From: Cognatitamlana onchidii
GTDB taxonomy: Bacteria > Bacteroidota > Bacteroidia > Flavobacteriales > Flavobacteriaceae
DNA length: 64,000 nt
Direction of reading: 5' to 3'
NCBI RefSeq assembly: GCF_004804355.1
Contig: NZ_SRWZ01000005.1
Coordinates: 186,001 to 250,000 of the forward strand
The position numbers and the translations under genes are program-made. Below the pieces are notes generated by a model. That model did no database searches. It was given only the letters and a program-made list of their open reading frames with translations, and was not told the DNA's origin. Shown piece after piece: positions 62,252-64,000 of the stretch. Position 1 is the stretch's first letter; every line of letters starts with the position of its first letter.

Positions 62252-63256
62252 ATGAAAAAAATTTACACTTTTTTAATTGCAGTGTTTACCTCTGTAATTA
62301 TGTTGAATGCGCAAGATATCTTTAAATCAGGACAATCAGTAGGATTCTTTTCGTCAGATTTCACAGAAGCCTCTTATGATGCTCCAACTGCTCAAACTCT
62401 TATTAATAACCATCCAGATTGGCTTTCTCAGGAGGCATGGTCGGCAAATGCAACTGATCAAATTGAACTTGACGATTCCAATTGGAAGAAACTTATTCTT
62501 GACAAATCTATTCAGGCAACTGACGGTCAATTTATAACGGCCACATTTGATTTAGTTATTGGTAGAGATAGTGAAGTTATTAACGATGGTGCCAAAGTAT
62601 GGTGGGGCTTTAAAAACGGAAAAGATTTAGGCGACTTTAATGATCGTGAAGGCATTTTATTCTCGGGAGACTTTGGAGATTTTTTAGTGAATAGCCAATC
62701 ACATCCTGATGCCACTGGTTCCACTCCATTCCCAAGCCCTATTTATGTTCCTGCGACAGCAAACACAGCGTATTCAGTGCAAGTTGAAATCGCACTAGGT
62801 TCGGATGCCGCATCATCAAGCTTATCTGCTAAAGTAGGTGATGAAACAGCATCTGTAACTGGTATTGACCCTCAATTATATACCGCTTTCACTACAGGAA
62901 ATGTTTATTTTTGGTCATGGGCATACGGATGGGCTCAAGCTGACCCAGACCCTCTTACAGGAATATTTTTGAATAAATTAACGGTTCAAGTTACTGATTC
63001 ACCTATACTTTCTACCACTAACGCTAAGAATGCCTTTGAATTTGGATTATCTCCTAACCCTACAAAGAATTTGTTACGAATTCAAACTGGAGAGGCTATT
63101 AAAAGTGTTCAGGTATTGGATTTGTTAGGCAGAGAAGTTATGTCTAGAACTGGTGTAATTGACGTTATTGACGTTTCTTCCTTAAAAAGCGCTTTATATC
63201 TGGTAAGATTGACGTCTGAAAAAGGAACATCTACAAGAAAATTTGTAAAGCACTAA
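62252..63256 (+). CDS. Secreted beta-rich protein with T9SS type A sorting domain
   Basis: 334 residues. Signal peptide ends near LNAQD. Residues ~25-250 are beta-rich with aromatic patches (NDGAKVWWGFKNGKDLGDFNDREG, VYFWSWAYGWAQADPDP), as in lectin or carbohydrate-binding folds, but no named domain is recognised. The last ~70 residues (FEFGLSPNPTKNLLRIQTG.. to TRKFVKH) form a type A T9SS signal. It is followed by a terminator and then a GH16 gene, so a galactan-binding role is inferred. Confidence 0.7.
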   Translation: MKKIYTFLIAVFTSVIMLNAQDIFKSGQSVGFFSSDFTEASYDAPTAQTLINNHPDWLSQEAWSANATDQIELDDSNWKKLILDKSIQATDGQFITATFDLVIGRDSEVINDGAKVWWGFKNGKDLGDFNDREGILFSGDFGDFLVNSQSHPDATGSTPFPSPIYVPATANTAYSVQVEIALGSDAASSSLSAKVGDETASVTGIDPQLYTAFTTGNVYFWSWAYGWAQADPDPLTGIFLNKLTVQVTDSPILSTTNAKNAFEFGLSPNPTKNLLRIQTGEAIKSVQVLDLLGREVMSRTGVIDVIDVSSLKSALYLVRLTSEKGTSTRKFVKH

Positions 63257-63286
63257 ATCTTATTTAGTCACATATTTATTGAACAT

Positions 63287-63320
63287 AAAACCAGTGGTAC
63301 TATTTATCGCTGGTTTTTTT
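63287..63320 (+). terminator. Terminator after the T9SS-secreted protein
   Basis: Stem AAAACCAG (63287-63294) and CTGGTTTT (63310-63317) followed by further T residues; two more pairs (T-G, G-C) can extend the stem. It lies 30 bp after the stop codon. Confidence 0.7.
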
Positions 63321-63478
63321 GTTAAATAAACCAACTCTGTTTTAGACCATTTTCTTAAGAAAGGAATATCTACCCAAACTAAAAATGATAATTTTGGTCT
63401 AGATTTTGATAATTTTACCTTATTAAACAATCTATAGAAATACTACATTTGTTATAAATGCAAGACAATTTTAAAGCT

Positions 63479-64000
63479 ATGAAATCCAATATTGCTCCAA
63501 TTTTAATCTATTTCTCCCTTTTTATATCTACATGGGTATACGGTCAATTCAATCCTATAGCTACTATTGATCCTAATGATACTTGGCAGTACGAGCAAAC
63601 TTACAGTGATGAGTTTAACTCGAATACTATTGATTGGTCAAAATGGAGCAAAACAACCAACTTACCCAACGTAAGTGCTTGGAAATGGAATAATGATACT
63701 AACGTTACCCCCGGGACATTTGAAGGTGAGAACGCTGTAGAAATAACAATGCGCCATAACGAAAACAATATACCTGTAGATGGTACTTATTTTAATAGTG
63801 GCTGTATGCAAAATACTACTCAATTGCCAGCAGAGTTTATCGGGTATGTTGAAGCTCGTATTTACGGTGCTTTTATTTTGTCTAGAGAAGCTACCGTTCT
63901 AGATAGAAGACGAGGTGTATGCCCTGCATTTTGGTTATATAGCGATTTTTATGATAATAAACCCATTGGAGAAGCAGTGTATACAGAAATTGACGTTGTA
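63479..64000 (+). CDS. GH16 enzyme, kappa-carrageenase/furcellaranase-like (partial, 3' end cut by window)
   Basis: The first 174 codons are visible. The start at 63479 gives a signal peptide IAPILIYFSLFISTWVYGQ; an in-frame ATG at 63458 adds seven residues. The GH16 domain begins TYSDEFNSNTIDWSKW, then AWKWNNDTNVTPG, FNSGCMQ and YVEARIYGA. VCPAFWLYSDFYDN then YTEIDVV ends at the window edge. E170 and D172 of the ExDxxE motif are seen; the acid/base Glu lies just outside. The AFW-x-YS and YxEIDVV pattern is the one seen in kappa-carrageenases of Pseudoalteromonas, so a carrageenan/furcellaran target is favoured. Confidence 0.85.
   Translation, partial: MKSNIAPILIYFSLFISTWVYGQFNPIATIDPNDTWQYEQTYSDEFNSNTIDWSKWSKTTNLPNVSAWKWNNDTNVTPGTFEGENAVEITMRHNENNIPVDGTYFNSGCMQNTTQLPAEFIGYVEARIYGAFILSREATVLDRRRGVCPAFWLYSDFYDNKPIGEAVYTEIDVV

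Noticed and set aside
1-64000. tRNA/rRNA genes, CRISPR arrays, insertion sequences or prophage
   Set aside because: No tRNA T-loop pattern, regular repeat-spacer array, transposase or phage structural gene was recognised while reading both strands; small RNAs cannot be excluded by eye.

Overview
The window looks like a chromosomal piece of a marine, polysaccharide-degrading member of the Flavobacteriaceae (Bacteroidota). The evidence is AT-rich DNA, type IX secretion (T9SS) C-terminal sorting domains, many SPII lipoproteins with short lipoboxes, a LETM1-related biofilm-type protein, PspC/GIN-domain proteins and a dense locus of sulfatases, GH16 enzymes and a GH127 enzyme. I cannot name the genus. 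No tRNA, rRNA, CRISPR array or insertion sequence was seen.

Region 1 (1-12.7 kb) is mixed housekeeping and envelope genes: the tail of a TolC-like protein, a tandem universal stress protein with hemN, a YceI lipoprotein, a beta-barrel protein, a LETM1-related protein, a large S1 arylsulfatase and a PagL-like lipid A deacylase. It ends with a LytS/LytTR two-component operon that carries three copies of a 2TM module, one of them fused to the kinase. Region 2 (12.7-24.2 kb) holds TonB and a TonB-dependent receptor, an ECF sigma factor with a membrane partner, an RluE-type pseudouridine synthase, a TopB variant, a PlsC-like acyltransferase, a Nudix hydrolase, a cyclophilin lipoprotein and a TRIC-type channel.

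Region 3 (24.3-37.8 kb) contains an uncharacterised but recurrent MoxR-type system (RDD divergent from SpoIIM, DUF4129, DUF4350, MoxR, DUF805, DUF58). It is followed by divergent dps/oxyR, several small conserved proteins, and a DUF4870-PadR-PspC-GIN envelope-stress module.

Region 4 (38.0-64.0 kb) is a sulfated-galactan utilisation locus, almost all on the minus strand. It has two S1 sulfatases, two complete GH16 enzymes (one lipoprotein, one T9SS-secreted), a GH127, a GH42-like beta-galactosidase, an SMP-30-like propeller, a PhoD-like phosphoesterase, an FG-GAP/UnbV protein, a sugar porter, a sugar-acid aldolase and the Leloir genes galK-galT-galE. On the plus strand at the right edge are a T9SS-secreted protein and a third GH16 gene resembling kappa-carrageenases, cut off by the window end. 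The inferred logic is: secreted and surface GH16 enzymes cut the galactan, sulfatases desulfate it, GH127 and the GH42-like enzyme release anhydro-galactose and galactose, GalKTE channel galactose to glycolysis, and the aldolase may finish anhydrosugar catabolism. No SusC/SusD pair and no regulator lie inside the window.

The most distinctive observation is that this locus carries several recombination scars. A decayed sulfatase is joined at a DFYP/FYP-like motif to a type A sorting domain (37961-38491). A frameshifted GntP permease is joined to the tail of a type B sorting domain (49610-50238). An intact 199-codon ORF looks like the N-terminal half of a GH16 enzyme joined to an unrelated tail (41840-42439). 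A carboxymuconolactone-decarboxylase-like fragment sits at 45967-46152. These suggest repeated deletion and reshuffling of a galactan locus.
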